A stretch of 64,000 bases of DNA from an uncultured Pseudomonadales bacterium (GCA_947494095.1 CANLTI010000022.1:1-64000), one strand, 5' to 3'; positions 28,749-39,600 are shown, counted from the first letter of the stretch. The notes: generated from the letters alone by a model not told the origin. Translations and numbers: made by a program.

Positions 28749-30404
28749 TTAATGGGTAATAAACACTTTTTGGTCGGCAAAGTTGCGCGGTACCAGTAAG
28801 GTGTCTTTTGGCGTGTCGCTTTGGCCTGGGTGGTCGAGTGAAAAGTGTAACCCACGGCTTTCTTTGCGCTCCATGGCTGAGCGAATGATGAGCTCGGCAA
28901 CCATCGCCAAGTTGCGCAATTCGATTAAATCACTACTGATTTTGTAATTGGCGTAGTATTCGTGAATTTCTTTTTGCAGTAATTCTACTCGACGCAAAGC
29001 GCGTTCTAGGCGTTTGTGTGTGCGTACAATGCCAACGTAATCCCACATAAAGCGGCGAATTTCATCCCAGTTGTGATAAATGACTACGTCTTCGTCGGAG
29101 TTGGTCACTTGGGTTTCGTCCCAGGGTTTACAGGGCTCTGCCGGTACGGTGGTGGCGAGTTTGGCAATAATATCTTCAGCGGCCGATTGCGCATAAACAA
29201 TGCATTCGAGTAGCGAATTACTGGCCATGCGATTGGCGCCGTGTAGGCCGGTAAATGAGGTTTCGCCAATAGCATATAAATTGTTAAGGTCGGTTTGGCC
29301 GCGGGTATTGACAACGACGCCACCGCAGGTGTAGTGGGCCGCGGGTACCACAGGAATGGGCTCTTGCGTCATATCAATGCCGTACTTTAAGCATTGCGCC
29401 AGTACCGTCGGGAAGTGCTCTCTAATAAATTCGGGGTCGCGATGGCTAATGTCTAAGTACATACACGGCGCGCCTAGGCGTTTCATTTCGTGATCGATGG
29501 CGCGAGCCACGACATCTCGCGGTGCCAGTTCAGCCATAGGATGAAAGTCTTGCATAAAGCGCTCGCCATTGGGGCGCTTTAAAACAGCGCCTTCGCCACG
29601 CAGAGCTTCTGTCATTAAAAATGATTTCGCTTTAGGGTGGTATAAGCAAGTAGGGTGGAATTGGTTGAATTCCATATTGCCAATACGGCAGCCTGCGCGC
29701 CAAGCCATTGCAATGCCATCGCCGCTTGCGCTATCGGGGTTGGAGCTATACAAATACACTTTGCTTGCGCCACCGCTAGCGAGCACCACGGCCTTGGCGG
29801 TGTAGCATTCCATGACATCGTCGTCGCGATTGAGCACATAAGCGCCAACACAGCGCAGCTTTTGGCTACTGGGATCGGGCTGTTGGATCAAATCGAGTGC
29901 AACGCGGTTTTCTTGTAGTGTAATGTTGGGATGGTTGATGGCGTTGTTGATTAAACCGGTATGTACCGCCTTGCCTGTGGCATCGGCACTATGAATAATG
30001 CGCCTATGACTATGGCCTCCTTCGCGGGTGAGATGAAACTCGCCTTCGGCAGAGCGCGTAAAATCAACACCGAGCTCTACCAACCACTTAATCGCATTTT
30101 TACTGCGCGATACGGTAAATTCAACGGCATCGGTATGGCACAAGCCTGCACCAGCGGCGAGTGTATCTTTGACGTGAGACTCGGTGGAGTCTTGATCGTC
30201 GAGTACTGCTGCTATTCCGCCTTGAGCGTACCACGTCGATCCTTCCTTTAAAGCTCCTTTACTCAGCACGGTGACTTTTGCGTACTTGGCAATGTGAAGT
30301 GCCAAGCTTAAACCTGCTGCACCACTACCGATAACGAGGACATCGCACGCGTGCGGGTTACTTTGTTCTTTTAGCGAGGAAATGGGGCTTGTCGGTGTGC
30401 TCAC
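28749..30404 (-). CDS. nadB: L-aspartate oxidase
   Basis: 551 aa flavoprotein oxidising L-aspartate to iminoaspartate, the first step of de novo NAD synthesis. The FAD motif [13 protein letters not shown] is at residues 25-37. [13 protein letters not shown], the catalytic loop [12 protein letters not shown] and [15 protein letters not shown] are all present. The C-terminal helical domain is complete. It lies divergent to rpoE, as nadB does to algU in Pseudomonas. Confidence 0.97.
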   Translation of the reverse strand: MSTPTSPISSLKEQSNPHACDVLVIGSGAAGLSLALHIAKYAKVTVLSKGALKEGSTWYAQGGIAAVLDDQDSTESHVKDTLAAGAGLCHTDAVEFTVSRSKNAIKWLVELGVDFTRSAEGEFHLTREGGHSHRRIIHSADATGKAVHTGLINNAINHPNITLQENRVALDLIQQPDPSSQKLRCVGAYVLNRDDDVMECYTAKAVVLASGGASKVYLYSSNPDSASGDGIAMAWRAGCRIGNMEFNQFHPTCLYHPKAKSFLMTEALRGEGAVLKRPNGERFMQDFHPMAELAPRDVVARAIDHEMKRLGAPCMYLDISHRDPEFIREHFPTVLAQCLKYGIDMTQEPIPVVPAAHYTCGGVVVNTRGQTDLNNLYAIGETSFTGLHGANRMASNSLLECIVYAQSAAEDIIAKLATTVPAEPCKPWDETQVTNSDEDVVIYHNWDEIRRFMWDYVGIVRTHKRLERALRRVELLQKEIHEYYANYKISSDLIELRNLAMVAELIIRSAMERKESRGLHFSLDHPGQSDTPKDTLLVPRNFADQKVFITH

Positions 30405-30537
30405 AAATGGTTTACCTTAGCGAAGAATAAGGGGGAAATACTGCTTTTATGCTGTATTAAAGCTTGTTTGTACCGTATGACAGCTTTAATGGGCTAACAA
30501 AGGCTGAAAGTAGCCTAGTATTATCAGCGCCCAAGCG

Positions 30538-30565
30538 GGAACTTTGCAACAATTAGCGAGTCTTT
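30538..30565 (+). promoter_or_regulatory. Candidate sigma-E/AlgU-type promoter for rpoE
   Basis: GGAACTTT at 30538-30545 followed, after a 16-nt spacer counted from GAACTT, by TCTTT at 30561. This fits the AlgU/RpoE consensus GAACTT-N16-TCTGA. It lies about 170 nt upstream of the rpoE start and would give autoregulation. The rest of 30405-30736, shared with divergent nadB, shows nothing else certain. Confidence 0.65.
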
Positions 30566-30736
30566 TACCCCTTCAAGTCACGTAATTGTGGGTGAAATGA
30601 AATATTAACGGTCTCAAGCCACCTAAAATCATGGCTCTTTAAAAAGTAACACTTTGTTTCTCTTAAGTGCTATACGTGAGTAACGCCAAAAGGGCCTGTG
30701 TGTGATAATGAAAATAAAAATTTTAGGGAGTCGGTT

Positions 30737-31339
30737 ATGACCGAAGCTTCCGCGCCAAGTGATCAAGCTGAACCCTCAGCCGATGAGCAATTAGTGGCGC
30801 GAGTACAACAAGGCGACAAAAGCGCTTTTGATTTATTGGTTTTAAAATATCAGTATAAAATACAAGCCATCATTAGTCGTTTTATTAAAGACTCGTCCGA
30901 GGTGCATGATGTTGCTCAGGAAACCTTTATCAAGGCCTATCGCGCACTGCCTAATTTTAGAGGCGATAGCCAGTTTTATACTTGGCTGTACCGCATTGCT
31001 GTGAATACCAGCAAAAACCACTTGGTCTCGCGTGGGCGCAGGCCGCCTAGCTCGGATGTTGATGCCGAAGAGGCCGATTTTTATGCTGGCGCCGAAGCCT
31101 TGCATGATAATCATAGCCCCGAAAGCCAGATGGCAACCGACCAGCTCCAGGCCGCTATTTTTGAGGCGCTTGATAAACTGCCCGATGACTTACGTATGGC
31201 CATCACTTTACGTGAAATGGAGGGTATGAGTTATGACGAAATTGCCAGCGCCATGGAGTGCCCTATTGGCACGGTGCGGTCACGGATATTTCGAGCACGC
31301 GAGGCTATTGATAAGCATATAGGGCCATTGATTCGTTAG
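30737..31339 (+). CDS. rpoE: Extracytoplasmic-function sigma factor RpoE (AlgU/AlgT type)
   Basis: 200 aa ECF sigma factor for envelope stress and, in Pseudomonas, alginate production. Region 2 has FDLLVLKYQYKIQAIISRF and DVAQETFIKAYRAL. Region 4 has MSYDEIASAMECPIGTVRSR. The frame is open upstream from 30698, but ATG at 30737 has AGGGAG 6 nt before it and is preferred. It heads rpoE-rseA-rseB-rseC; a sigma-E-like promoter lies upstream. The gap to rseA is an unusually long 276 nt. Confidence 0.95.
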   Translation: MTEASAPSDQAEPSADEQLVARVQQGDKSAFDLLVLKYQYKIQAIISRFIKDSSEVHDVAQETFIKAYRALPNFRGDSQFYTWLYRIAVNTSKNHLVSRGRRPPSSDVDAEEADFYAGAEALHDNHSPESQMATDQLQAAIFEALDKLPDDLRMAITLREMEGMSYDEIASAMECPIGTVRSRIFRAREAIDKHIGPLIR

Positions 31340-31615
31340 ATTATGCATTAAGTAGATAGACTAAATGCGGTGGTAGTTGAACTTTATTATTAGATTGAGT
31401 CTTATTTTTTGCTGATAGCAATCTCTCTTGATGCCGTAGCGCCCAAGCGCTCATTTTGCTGGCTGTGAGTCATCGCGAGGTGCGTTGTTATAAATCATTA
31501 AGCGCTATTAGGCGGTTAAAGGTACGCAGTAAAGCTGGTTGGCGAGTTTAGCCAAAAGTTGAAGTGGGTTGTTAGGCTTGCTTTTAAAGAATTATTTATT
31601 TTTCAGGGTCTGCAT

Positions 31616-32353
31616 ATGGCACCTATTACTACACATGGCGCGGAGCCTTCAGAGCAAACGCTCGAAGGTCTTTCTGCTTTAACCGATGGTGAAACCAGCG
31701 CTTTTGAAGGGCGTCGCTTGCTGAATATGGCAAATGACCCCGAGCTTGAAGCTAAATGGCAGAGCTATCATCTAGCTGGCGCACTTATGCGCAAAGAGCT
31801 TGAGGGAGCACCATTAAAAGATTTAAGCGTGAGCATTGCCGCGGCGTTAGCTGATGAGCCTGCCCTTACTGCTTCTTTGGGTTCTGTTCATTCTAGCTCT
31901 GCCCAGTCTCATTCTAGCGAGTCTAGCCGAACACAGCATGCTAATAACAGTTTATTGGGCGGTCGCTGGCGCGACTTTGCCGCTAAATCAGCGATTGCGG
32001 CTTCTGTGGCTTTTGCCATTGTTGTGGGGGTGCAATATACCCAAACCGACGGCGTAGTTGACTTGCATACGAGCGAAGAATTTGCCGTACAGTCGGCCCC
32101 TGTCGTTACGGCGCCTTCTGGCTTTAATGTGCCCAGCCCCGTTGCCCGCAATGTGAGCTTAGGTAGTTTAGCGGAGCCTCAGCGCGAGCTTCAATCGGCA
32201 CAGCCTTCTCAGCAGCAATTTTTAAGTAATGCGCGGGTTGAGGCTGAGTTGCAGCAATTATTTTTAGACCATGCCGAGCTCAGTAGTCAAAATGGCAAGT
32301 TTGGCTTAATGCCTATGGCGCGTGCTGCAAAAATGCAATCGGCCGAAAAATAA
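31616..32353 (+). CDS. rseA: Anti-sigma-E factor RseA (MucA-like)
   Basis: 245 aa. The N-terminal anti-sigma domain (residues 10-80) has LEGLSALTDGETSAFEGRRL and WQSYHLAGALMRKEL, typical of RseA/MucA. A Ser-rich linker (85-112) leads to one membrane helix (about 122-140) and a periplasmic tail. This architecture lets DegS/RseP-type proteolysis release the sigma factor. ATG at 31616 with CAGGG upstream is chosen over the upstream in-frame TTG. Confidence 0.9.
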   Translation: MAPITTHGAEPSEQTLEGLSALTDGETSAFEGRRLLNMANDPELEAKWQSYHLAGALMRKELEGAPLKDLSVSIAAALADEPALTASLGSVHSSSAQSHSSESSRTQHANNSLLGGRWRDFAAKSAIAASVAFAIVVGVQYTQTDGVVDLHTSEEFAVQSAPVVTAPSGFNVPSPVARNVSLGSLAEPQRELQSAQPSQQQFLSNARVEAELQQLFLDHAELSSQNGKFGLMPMARAAKMQSAEK

Positions 32354-32376
32354 CCCTCTATCGCTTGGAGCTGCTT

Positions 32377-33471
32377 TTGCACCCGTTAAAATGTTTATTG
32401 GCAATAACGGCCTATGCTGCGTTATTGCCATCTATTTGCTGGGCGCAAGCGCAGGCACCGGTTGATACTTCTAAGCCTAATATGGCAATCGAGCCTAGCC
32501 TAGCAATTGAGCCTAGTGCGGCAATGCAAGCGGCAGACTCTAGCGCCCGCGATGCGGTTAATCCCGGGCTTAAAAAAGCGGCCAGTATTAGCGCCAGCGC
32601 CGAGTTGATGTTAATGGCTGCGGCGATAGAGAGCCAAAGTTATCAGGGGACTTTAACCTATGAGTTTGGCGGCCCCCTTGAAACATTAGCCTTTGAGCAC
32701 CTAGTGAGCCATCAAGGTACCGAAGAGCGCATACGTCATTTAAGTGGTGAGCCACGCAATTTTAGTCGCTCGTTACCACAAAATTATTGCGGTAACGCTG
32801 CCACGCGCTTATTTATGCGCGCCGGTGGTACACCGTTACAATATTTAAGTCGTTACTACCGCTTTCAGACGATTGGGCAAAATCGTATTGCTGACCGACT
32901 GGTTAACGTTATTCAAATCCAGCCAATTCACGATGACCGCTATGGTTTTACCTTGGGGATTGACCAAGTTTCTCACTTACCATTGATGCTGACTGTCACA
33001 GGGCATCGTGGGCAGGTGCTTGAGCGCTTTCAATTTGTTGAGCTCAATTTAACTCAGTCTACGACCAATACAGATACAGATATAGATACTCAACCTGATA
33101 CCAACACTTATACCACCGCCCACACTGCACAAAAGCTTCCCTTTATGCAGGCTCGCTGCCAAACGCCTACGCTATTAAAAGGCTGGAAGCCTAGTTGGTT
33201 GCCAGCAGGGTTTGTGGTGGCCAGTGTGCGCTCATCACAAGCTAGTGGTCACACTGTGCTGAGCTTTACTGATGGGCTTGCATCTATCTCGATTTTTGTG
33301 ACGCCTATTGCTCAGGCAACGGGTGCTGTTGGCGTTGTTAAGCGGGGTGCAACGGTAGCCGCGATGACAATGGCAGCAGTAGGGCAGCATTCTTTTAAGG
33401 TGTCGGTTGTTGGCGAGGTGCCACCTGCTGTCGCGCGACGCGTTGCCTCCTCTGTGGTGTATCAACCGTAA
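32377..33471 (+). CDS. rseB: Sigma-E regulatory periplasmic protein RseB (MucB-like)
   Basis: 364 aa periplasmic protein that binds RseA and senses mislocalised lipids or lipoproteins. A signal peptide (residues 1-23, ending CWAQ) is followed by the N-terminal domain with YQGTLTYEFGG, HLSGEPR and QNRIADRLVNVIQI. The C-terminal domain has LKGWKPSWLPAGFVVAS. A Thr/Asp-rich stretch encoded by 33060-33115 looks like an expanded linker between them. TTG at 32377 is preferred over TTG 32365 because GGAG sits 6 nt upstream. It overlaps rseC by 1 nt. Confidence 0.9.
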   Translation: MHPLKCLLAITAYAALLPSICWAQAQAPVDTSKPNMAIEPSLAIEPSAAMQAADSSARDAVNPGLKKAASISASAELMLMAAAIESQSYQGTLTYEFGGPLETLAFEHLVSHQGTEERIRHLSGEPRNFSRSLPQNYCGNAATRLFMRAGGTPLQYLSRYYRFQTIGQNRIADRLVNVIQIQPIHDDRYGFTLGIDQVSHLPLMLTVTGHRGQVLERFQFVELNLTQSTTNTDTDIDTQPDTNTYTTAHTAQKLPFMQARCQTPTLLKGWKPSWLPAGFVVASVRSSQASGHTVLSFTDGLASISIFVTPIAQATGAVGVVKRGATVAAMTMAAVGQHSFKVSVVGEVPPAVARRVASSVVYQP

Positions 33472-33971
33472 TGGGCTTGGCTCCTGAACTCGACGATTCG
33501 CGCTGGATTACCGAGCGTGCACAAGTGCTCTCAGTACAGAGCAATGCGCTATGGGTTGCGGCCGATAAAACCAGCGCTTGCGGCAGTTGCAAGGCTAAAT
33601 CGGGTTGCGGTACTTCTCTACTGGCTAAGCTGGGTCGCGATCAGGTGGCGGTTAGAGCTTTGTTGCCACAACATTTGCAGTACAGCCACTTTGCCGAAGG
33701 TGACGAAATTGAGCTAGCCATTGATCGCACGGCCTTTGTTAAGGTTGCGTTGGTGATGTATTTATTGCCGCTCCTGAGTTTGATGGCGGCGGTAGTACTG
33801 ACTTTGGGCTATGCAGAGTACCAAGTTGCTATTGCAGCCTTTTTGGGCTTATTGACCGGTGGATGGCTTGCCAGCTGGGTGTTAAAGCGTTGGCGTAATG
33901 ACGAGCGTTTACAGCCGGTGGTGTTACGCAAAGCGCTAGTTGCAGGCGAGCATGTGGTTCAGCTTTTGTAA
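33471..33971 (+). CDS. rseC: SoxR-reducing/sigma-E positive regulator RseC
   Basis: 166 aa inner-membrane protein. The N-terminal cytoplasmic region has a cysteine cluster CGSCKAKSGCG, followed by two membrane helices (about residues 85-105 and 112-132), as in RseC/MucC. The exact role is unsettled; it affects sigma-E activity and in E. coli belongs to the SoxR-reducing system. The ATG overlaps the rseB stop by one base. The protease gene mucD that follows in Pseudomonas is absent. Confidence 0.9.
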   Translation: MGLAPELDDSRWITERAQVLSVQSNALWVAADKTSACGSCKAKSGCGTSLLAKLGRDQVAVRALLPQHLQYSHFAEGDEIELAIDRTAFVKVALVMYLLPLLSLMAAVVLTLGYAEYQVAIAAFLGLLTGGWLASWVLKRWRNDERLQPVVLRKALVAGEHVVQLL

Positions 33972-34102
33972 GCTCGCGTGTTTGCAATGGTATTCATAGC
34001 GCACAACGGGCAAATACGTTAGACTGCGCGCAAATTTTCGCTGCTATATTGCGTTGTTGCAAGTGGTAGCGCCCACCGTTCTTTTTGCAGGTTTTTATCT
34101 CA

Positions 34103-35902
34103 GTGACCGATCTTAGTCATATTCGAAATTTTTCCATTATTGCTCATATCGACCACGGTAAATCCACCTTGGCCGACCGTTTCATTCAATATTGTGGCGG
34201 CTTGACCGCGCGTGAAATGAATTCTCAAGTGCTCGACAGCATGGATCTTGAGCGCGAGCGTGGTATTACTATCAAGGCGCAGAGCGTAACACTGCACTAC
34301 AAAGCGCGTGATGGTAAAACGTATCAGCTCAACTTTATTGATACCCCCGGCCATGTTGATTTCTCTTATGAGGTGTCGCGCTCGCTGGCTGCGTGCGAAG
34401 GCGCACTGCTTGTTGTTGATGCCGCACAAGGCGTTGAAGCGCAGTCGGTGGCTAATTGCTATACCGCGATAGAGCAAGACCTAGAGGTCATTCCTGTACT
34501 CAATAAAATGGATTTACCGCAGGCTAACCCCGACGGTGTCGCCGAAGAAATTGAAAGCATTATTGGTATTGATGCGACCGATGCCGTGCGCTGCTCGGCT
34601 AAAAGTGGTTTAGGCATTGAAGATGTTCTTGAAGAAATCGTCAACAAAGTCCCAGCGCCGGTTGGTGATGTTGATGCACCGCTACAAGCATTGATTATTG
34701 ACTCGTGGTTTGATAGCTATTTAGGTGTGGTTTCGTTGGTGCGCGTGATGCAAGGCACGCTCAAAGTGAAAGACAAAATTATCACCAAAACCATCAATAA
34801 AGCACAAATTGTTGATGCCGTGGGTGTTTTTAACCCCAAGCGGCATGAAACCAAAGCACTGCATGCTGGTGAGGTTGGCTTTGTGGTTGCGGGAGTGAAA
34901 GACATTTTAGGTGCGCCTGTTGGCGATACCATCACACACGCCTCGACGCCTAATGTGGATCAGCTACCGGGCTTTAAAAAGGTTAAACCGCAGGTTTATG
35001 CCGGCCTTTTCCCGGTTAGCTCCGATGATTATGAAAACTTCCGCGATGCGCTCTCTAAGCTTACACTCAATGATGCCTCGTTGTTTTACGAACCCGAAAG
35101 CTCAGATGCTTTAGGTTTTGGTTTTCGCTGTGGCTTTTTGGGTATGCTCCACATGGAGATTATTCAAGAGCGCTTAGAGCGAGAATACAGCTTAGACCTT
35201 ATTACGACGGCGCCGACGGTTATTTTTGAAGTCGAGTGTATCAATGGTGAAATACGCTACGTTGATAACCCCTCTAAATTACCCGAAATAGGCACGATCA
35301 GCGAGATGCGCGAGCCTATTGTGCAGGCCAATATTTTGGTGCCCCAAGAATACTTAGGTAATGTGATTACGCTATGTATCGAAAAGCGTGGCATGCAAAA
35401 AGATATTCAATATTTAGGTGCTCAGGTTCAGGTGGTGTACGAGCTACCCATGAACGAAGTAGTACTCGACTTTTTTGATCGCTTAAAATCGGTAAGCCGT
35501 GGCTATGCTTCGCTCGATTATAGCTTTCAACGTTTTCAGGCGGCTAATTTGGTGCGTTTAGATGTATTGATTAACGGTGAAAAAGTGGACGCCTTATCAC
35601 TGATTGTGCATCGCGATCAATCGCATCACAAAGGTCGTGGTTTGGCTGATAAAATGAAAGAGCTTATTCCGCGCCAAATGTTTGATGTGGCTATTCAGGC
35701 TGCCATCGGCGGCCAAGTGGTTGCGCGTACTACGGTGAAAGCGTTGCGTAAAAATGTCACGGCTAAGTGTTACGGTGGCGATATTACGCGTAAGAAAAAG
35801 CTCCTCGAAAAACAAAAAGCCGGTAAAAAGCGCATGAAGCAAGTCGGTAGTGTAGAAATACCACAAGATGCCTTCTTGGCTGTACTCAAAGTGGACAACT
35901 AA
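34103..35902 (+). CDS. lepA: Elongation factor 4 (back-translocase LepA)
   Basis: 599 aa translational GTPase, the same length as E. coli LepA. G1 HIDHGKST, G3 DTPGHVD and G4 NKMD are visible. The C-terminal domain has the LepA-specific [27 protein letters not shown] region (about 512-534) and ends in VLKVDN. The GTG at 34103 aligns with the family start ([15 protein letters not shown]), so the TTG at 34085 is rejected. It precedes lepB as in most gammaproteobacteria. Confidence 0.97.
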   Translation: MTDLSHIRNFSIIAHIDHGKSTLADRFIQYCGGLTAREMNSQVLDSMDLERERGITIKAQSVTLHYKARDGKTYQLNFIDTPGHVDFSYEVSRSLAACEGALLVVDAAQGVEAQSVANCYTAIEQDLEVIPVLNKMDLPQANPDGVAEEIESIIGIDATDAVRCSAKSGLGIEDVLEEIVNKVPAPVGDVDAPLQALIIDSWFDSYLGVVSLVRVMQGTLKVKDKIITKTINKAQIVDAVGVFNPKRHETKALHAGEVGFVVAGVKDILGAPVGDTITHASTPNVDQLPGFKKVKPQVYAGLFPVSSDDYENFRDALSKLTLNDASLFYEPESSDALGFGFRCGFLGMLHMEIIQERLEREYSLDLITTAPTVIFEVECINGEIRYVDNPSKLPEIGTISEMREPIVQANILVPQEYLGNVITLCIEKRGMQKDIQYLGAQVQVVYELPMNEVVLDFFDRLKSVSRGYASLDYSFQRFQAANLVRLDVLINGEKVDALSLIVHRDQSHHKGRGLADKMKELIPRQMFDVAIQAAIGGQVVARTTVKALRKNVTAKCYGGDITRKKKLLEKQKAGKKRMKQVGSVEIPQDAFLAVLKVDN

Positions 35903-35991
35903 AGCGCATACTTTAAAGTTCACTGACCCGTATTAACCACTAACCACGACGTGCCTTATCAGGCGTGAATAACAAAACGAAGGAATAATTA

Positions 35992-36789
35992 ATGGATATT
36001 GATCTGCCTTTAATATTGATGATTGCAGTTGCGCTGACAGGCGTTGTTTGGCTGCTCGATATTGTTGTTTTCTCACGTAAACGCAGTGAAGAATCAGCCG
36101 AGCCTGCGATTGTTGAGTACTCCAAATCGTTTTTCCCGGTGTTGTTTTTGGTATTCTTTTTACGCTCTTTTTTAGTGGAGCCCTTCCAAATCCCCTCGGG
36201 GTCGATGATTCCAACGTTGCAGGTGGGTGATTATATTGCGGTCAATAAATTTGCTTACGGGGTGCGTATGCCGGTCTTTCGCACCAAGCTCTTTAATGTG
36301 AGCGAACCTGAGCGCGGTGATGTGGTGGTGTTTTTCCCGCCGAACGAAGAGCGTTATTTTATTAAGCGCTTGGTGGGCTTGCCTGGCGATAAAATACAAA
36401 TCATTGATCACGAATTGGTGATCAATGGCGAAAAACAAACCTATACTGAGCTAACAGCAGATGAGTTAGCTGAAGTACCCGGTAGCGACACAGAGCAGCT
36501 TTGTAGTTATCGCGGTGATGCTTACCAAGTGGTTAAAGAAACCCTCGGTGAAGCAACACACATCATACAAAAATGTGCACTGCCTACGCGCTTAAGCGCA
36601 AGTGGTAGCTGGACAGTGCCTGCTGGGCATTACTTTATGATGGGTGATAACCGTGATAATAGTAAAGACAGCCGAGTGTGGGGCATGGTGCCCGAGGCGA
36701 ACTTGGTGGGTAAAGCGTTCGCGGTATGGATGCATTGGCCCGAGTTGGCGAGTTTGCCCAGCTTTAGTCGCTCAGGTGCTATAGAATAA
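35992..36789 (+). CDS. lepB: Signal peptidase I
   Basis: 265 aa inner-membrane serine protease that removes signal peptides from exported proteins. Two N-terminal membrane helices (about 5-24 and 46-62) precede catalytic Ser71 in PSGSMIPTL and Lys125 in RYFIKRLVGLPGD. Box E MGDNRDNSKDSR is intact. A 30-residue insert with a cysteine pair lies between them. It is 89 nt downstream of lepA. Confidence 0.96.
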   Translation: MDIDLPLILMIAVALTGVVWLLDIVVFSRKRSEESAEPAIVEYSKSFFPVLFLVFFLRSFLVEPFQIPSGSMIPTLQVGDYIAVNKFAYGVRMPVFRTKLFNVSEPERGDVVVFFPPNEERYFIKRLVGLPGDKIQIIDHELVINGEKQTYTELTADELAEVPGSDTEQLCSYRGDAYQVVKETLGEATHIIQKCALPTRLSASGSWTVPAGHYFMMGDNRDNSKDSRVWGMVPEANLVGKAFAVWMHWPELASLPSFSRSGAIE

Positions 36790-36824
36790 TCATTAATGAA
36801 TAAAAAACAACCCATTAACGGTGT

Positions 36825-37271
36825 GTGATTATGCGTAATATGACCAATAGGATGACTGTAATTAAGGCCAAAAAACAAGCGGGCTTTACCGCCGGCGGCG
36901 TAATTTTGGGCTTACTCCTCGCTACGTTGGCAGTAAAAGTTGCCTATGTGGTAGCGCCCCCGTATTACGATAATTACTTAGTGAAAAACGCGCTCAAAGA
37001 GATTGCCGAGCGCCATGTTGATGATTTAAAAAATGTTCGAAAAAGTGAAATATCTTCTGAGTTGAGCAGCTTTTATACGCTCAATGGTGTACGTAGCGAT
37101 GTTATCGTTCAGGCACTTGAGGTTGAGCGTTTAAAAGAACGTAGCATTATTAAAATTGATTATGAAGTGCGCACTAATTTTGGTGGTAATGCCGATGTTG
37201 TATTGGTATTTAAAAACCACTTAGATTCCTCTAAACCCGATGAATGTTGTACCCCGAGTGAAAAATATTAA
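36825..37271 (+). CDS. DUF4845 family membrane protein
   Basis: 148 aa. One N-terminal membrane helix (residues 20-43, GFTAGGVILGLLLATLAVK) is followed by a periplasmic alpha/beta domain with YYDNYLVKNALKEIA and the IDYEVRTNFGGNADVVLVF strands. The family is conserved between lepB and rnc in Pseudomonas-like bacteria; its function is unknown. The start is GTG 36825 or ATG 36831; both give a similar protein. The end overlaps rnc by 32 nt. Confidence 0.88.
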   Translation: MIMRNMTNRMTVIKAKKQAGFTAGGVILGLLLATLAVKVAYVVAPPYYDNYLVKNALKEIAERHVDDLKNVRKSEISSELSSFYTLNGVRSDVIVQALEVERLKERSIIKIDYEVRTNFGGNADVVLVFKNHLDSSKPDECCTPSEKY

Positions 37272-37947
37272 TTTAGAACGACTACAAAGACAGCTTAGCT
37301 ATGAGTTTATAGATGCCGAGCTTTTAAATACCGCACTAACACACCGCAGCTTTTGCGCCAAACACAATGAGCGCTTAGAGTTTTTGGGCGACTCTATCCT
37401 TAACTTCACCATTGCGGAGGCTTTATTTGAGCAGTTTCCCGATGCACGTGAAGGCCAGCTTAGCCGCTTACGCGCCTTGATGGTTAAAGGCGAAACCTTG
37501 GCCGAAATTGCCCGTGAATTTAATATTGGCGATAACCTTAATCTCGGCGAAGGCGAGCTGAAAAGTGGCGGTTTTCGCAGAGCCTCTATTTTGGCCGATG
37601 CCGTAGAGGCGATTATCGGTGCGGTTTATTTTGATACTGGCATGAATATGGAGGCTGTTAAAGCCCTTATCCTTCGATGGTTTACAAGTCGCTTAAAAGA
37701 TATTCAGCTAGAAGTCACTAGCGCCAAAGATGCTAAATCTATTTTGCAAGAGTGGCTACAAGGTCGTAAAAAAGACTTGCCAAGTTACGAGGTTATTAAA
37801 GTAGAGGGTGATCTTCACGATCAAGTGTATACCGTAAGTTGTAGCGTGTCGGTGAGCCAGGCTGTGACACAAGGTGCCGCGAGCAACCGTAAAACGGCCG
37901 AAAAAATTGCCGCCGAAGCCATGTTACAAAAATTAAAAATTGGGTAA
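37240..37947 (+). CDS. rnc: Ribonuclease III
   Basis: 235 aa double-strand-specific endonuclease for rRNA processing. The catalytic signature ERLEFLGDS lies at residues 44-52, with the second acidic pair in [14 protein letters not shown]. The C-terminal double-stranded RNA-binding domain (about 160-232) contains [15 protein letters not shown] at 37240 is inside the DUF4845 gene; GTG at 37258 is a possible alternative. Operon with era, which begins 4 nt after the stop. Confidence 0.96.
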   Translation: MNVVPRVKNINLERLQRQLSYEFIDAELLNTALTHRSFCAKHNERLEFLGDSILNFTIAEALFEQFPDAREGQLSRLRALMVKGETLAEIAREFNIGDNLNLGEGELKSGGFRRASILADAVEAIIGAVYFDTGMNMEAVKALILRWFTSRLKDIQLEVTSAKDAKSILQEWLQGRKKDLPSYEVIKVEGDLHDQVYTVSCSVSVSQAVTQGAASNRKTAEKIAAEAMLQKLKIG

Positions 37948-37951
37948 TTGT

Positions 37952-38860
37952 ATGTCTGATATAGAGCCACCAGTACCCACAACGCAGTGTGGATTCATCG
38001 CTATTGTTGGGCGCCCGAATGTGGGTAAGTCGACATTGCTTAATCATCTTGTTAAGCAAAAAATAAGTATTACTTCTCGCAAGCCACAAACTACGCGCAC
38101 CAATGTGTTGGGTATTAGAACCCAAGGTGATGTGCAGATGATTTTTGTGGATACCCCCGGAATGCACAATAGCCAAGATCGCGCGATTAACCGCTACATG
38201 AACCGCGTAGCGTCTTCTGCCACGCTCGATGTTGATGTGGTTATTTTTGTTGTCGAACGCGACATTTGGACCGAAGAAGACACCATTGTTTTGGACCGTT
38301 TAGCCCAGGCTAATTGCCCGGTTATTGTTGCGGTGAATAAGGTCGATAAAGTTGATGATAAATCGGCATTAATGCCAACGTTTGCCGCGATTGCAGGGCG
38401 CTTAAATGCGGCCGAAATTATTCCTGTTTCGGCTTTAAAAGAGCAAAATTTAGATGTGCTTGAGCATGAAATAATAAAGCGCCTGCCGCCTTGTGAGCAT
38501 ATCTTCCCAGAAGATCAAGTCACTGATAAAAGCATGCGCTTTATGGCGGCTGAAATTGTGCGCGAAAAAATCATTCGTCAACTCGGTGCTGAGCTGCCCT
38601 ATCAAGTGGCAGTAGAAATAGAAGACTATGCCGATGAAGGCGATATTGTGCATATTAGTGCGGCTATTTTGACCGAGCGCGAAGGGCAAAAGCGTATTAT
38701 TATTGGCGATAAAGGTGACCGAATTAAAAAAATCGGCATTGATGCCCGTAAAGACTTAGAAGGTATGCTGGACGTTAAAGTGATGCTTAAGTTGTGGGTA
38801 AAAGTGATGACTGGTTGGTCTGATAGTGCCCGCGCTTTGCGTAGCGTTGGTTTAGATTAA
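37952..38860 (+). CDS. era: GTPase Era
   Basis: 302 aa GTPase needed for 16S rRNA maturation and 30S assembly. G1 [10 protein letters not shown]3 DTPGMH and G4 NKVD are present. The C-terminal KH domain has [14 protein letters not shown] at 37952, 4 nt after rnc, is preferred to TTG 37940, which would overlap rnc. Confidence 0.97.
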   Translation: MSDIEPPVPTTQCGFIAIVGRPNVGKSTLLNHLVKQKISITSRKPQTTRTNVLGIRTQGDVQMIFVDTPGMHNSQDRAINRYMNRVASSATLDVDVVIFVVERDIWTEEDTIVLDRLAQANCPVIVAVNKVDKVDDKSALMPTFAAIAGRLNAAEIIPVSALKEQNLDVLEHEIIKRLPPCEHIFPEDQVTDKSMRFMAAEIVREKIIRQLGAELPYQVAVEIEDYADEGDIVHISAAILTEREGQKRIIIGDKGDRIKKIGIDARKDLEGMLDVKVMLKLWVKVMTGWSDSARALRSVGLD

Positions 38861-38886
38861 CTCTGTAAAGTAGGCCTATTGCCTCT

Positions 38887-39600
38887 ATGCGCATTGACTT
38901 ACAGCCTGCTTACTTACTGCACTCACGTAAAGTGAGTGATAGCCGGCTGATTGTCGATTTTATCACGCGTGATTACGGCGTGTTGTCGGCTATGGCGCGA
39001 GCACCTACCAAAAAACAATCTCCTTTCGCGCTATTTAGACCTGTTGTTATTTCTTGGTTGGGTAATAAAGAGCTCAAAACACTGACGCATCACGAACTAG
39101 CGGCTGTGACTATGCCGGTGCTACAGGGCCAAGCATTGTTTTGTGGGTTTTATTTGAATGAATTATTGATTCGTTTATTAAACAAAGGTGATGGCTCTAT
39201 CGGGCTTTACGAGGCGTATCAATATGCGTTATTGCACTTGCCGAGCGCTCCGTGTCTAGAGCCTATATTGCGACACTTTGAGCGACGACTATTGGATGAG
39301 GCCGGCTTTGCGATTGATTGGCGTTGCGATATTACAGGTTGTGCCATTGAGCCACATTATTGGTATCGGCTGAACCCCAATGCAGGGTTTGAGTTAATCA
39401 GTACCGAGCACTTATCTCAGTGGAGCCTCAATGATCGGCCTCCAGTGAATACTTATTACGGTGAAAACTTATTAGCGTTAGCGGCTAATCAATATAGCTG
39501 TGCGAACGTGCAGGTTACTGCAAAAAAAATTATGCGACATTTACTCGCTTCGCGCCTAGGTGGGCGAACACTGAAAAGCCGAGAGTTATTTGTCTCATAA
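38887..39600 (+). CDS. recO: DNA repair protein RecO
   Basis: 237 aa recombination mediator that loads RecA onto SSB-coated DNA in the RecFOR pathway. The N-terminal OB fold shows AYLLHSRKVSDSRLIVDFITRDYG and the helical C-terminal domain FERRLLDEAGFAIDW. It ends the lepA-recO operon. pdxJ, which usually follows recO in this clade, is missing; a mobile element and an unrelated hydrolase gene come next. Confidence 0.94.
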   Translation: MRIDLQPAYLLHSRKVSDSRLIVDFITRDYGVLSAMARAPTKKQSPFALFRPVVISWLGNKELKTLTHHELAAVTMPVLQGQALFCGFYLNELLIRLLNKGDGSIGLYEAYQYALLHLPSAPCLEPILRHFERRLLDEAGFAIDWRCDITGCAIEPHYWYRLNPNAGFELISTEHLSQWSLNDRPPVNTYYGENLLALAANQYSCANVQVTAKKIMRHLLASRLGGRTLKSRELFVS

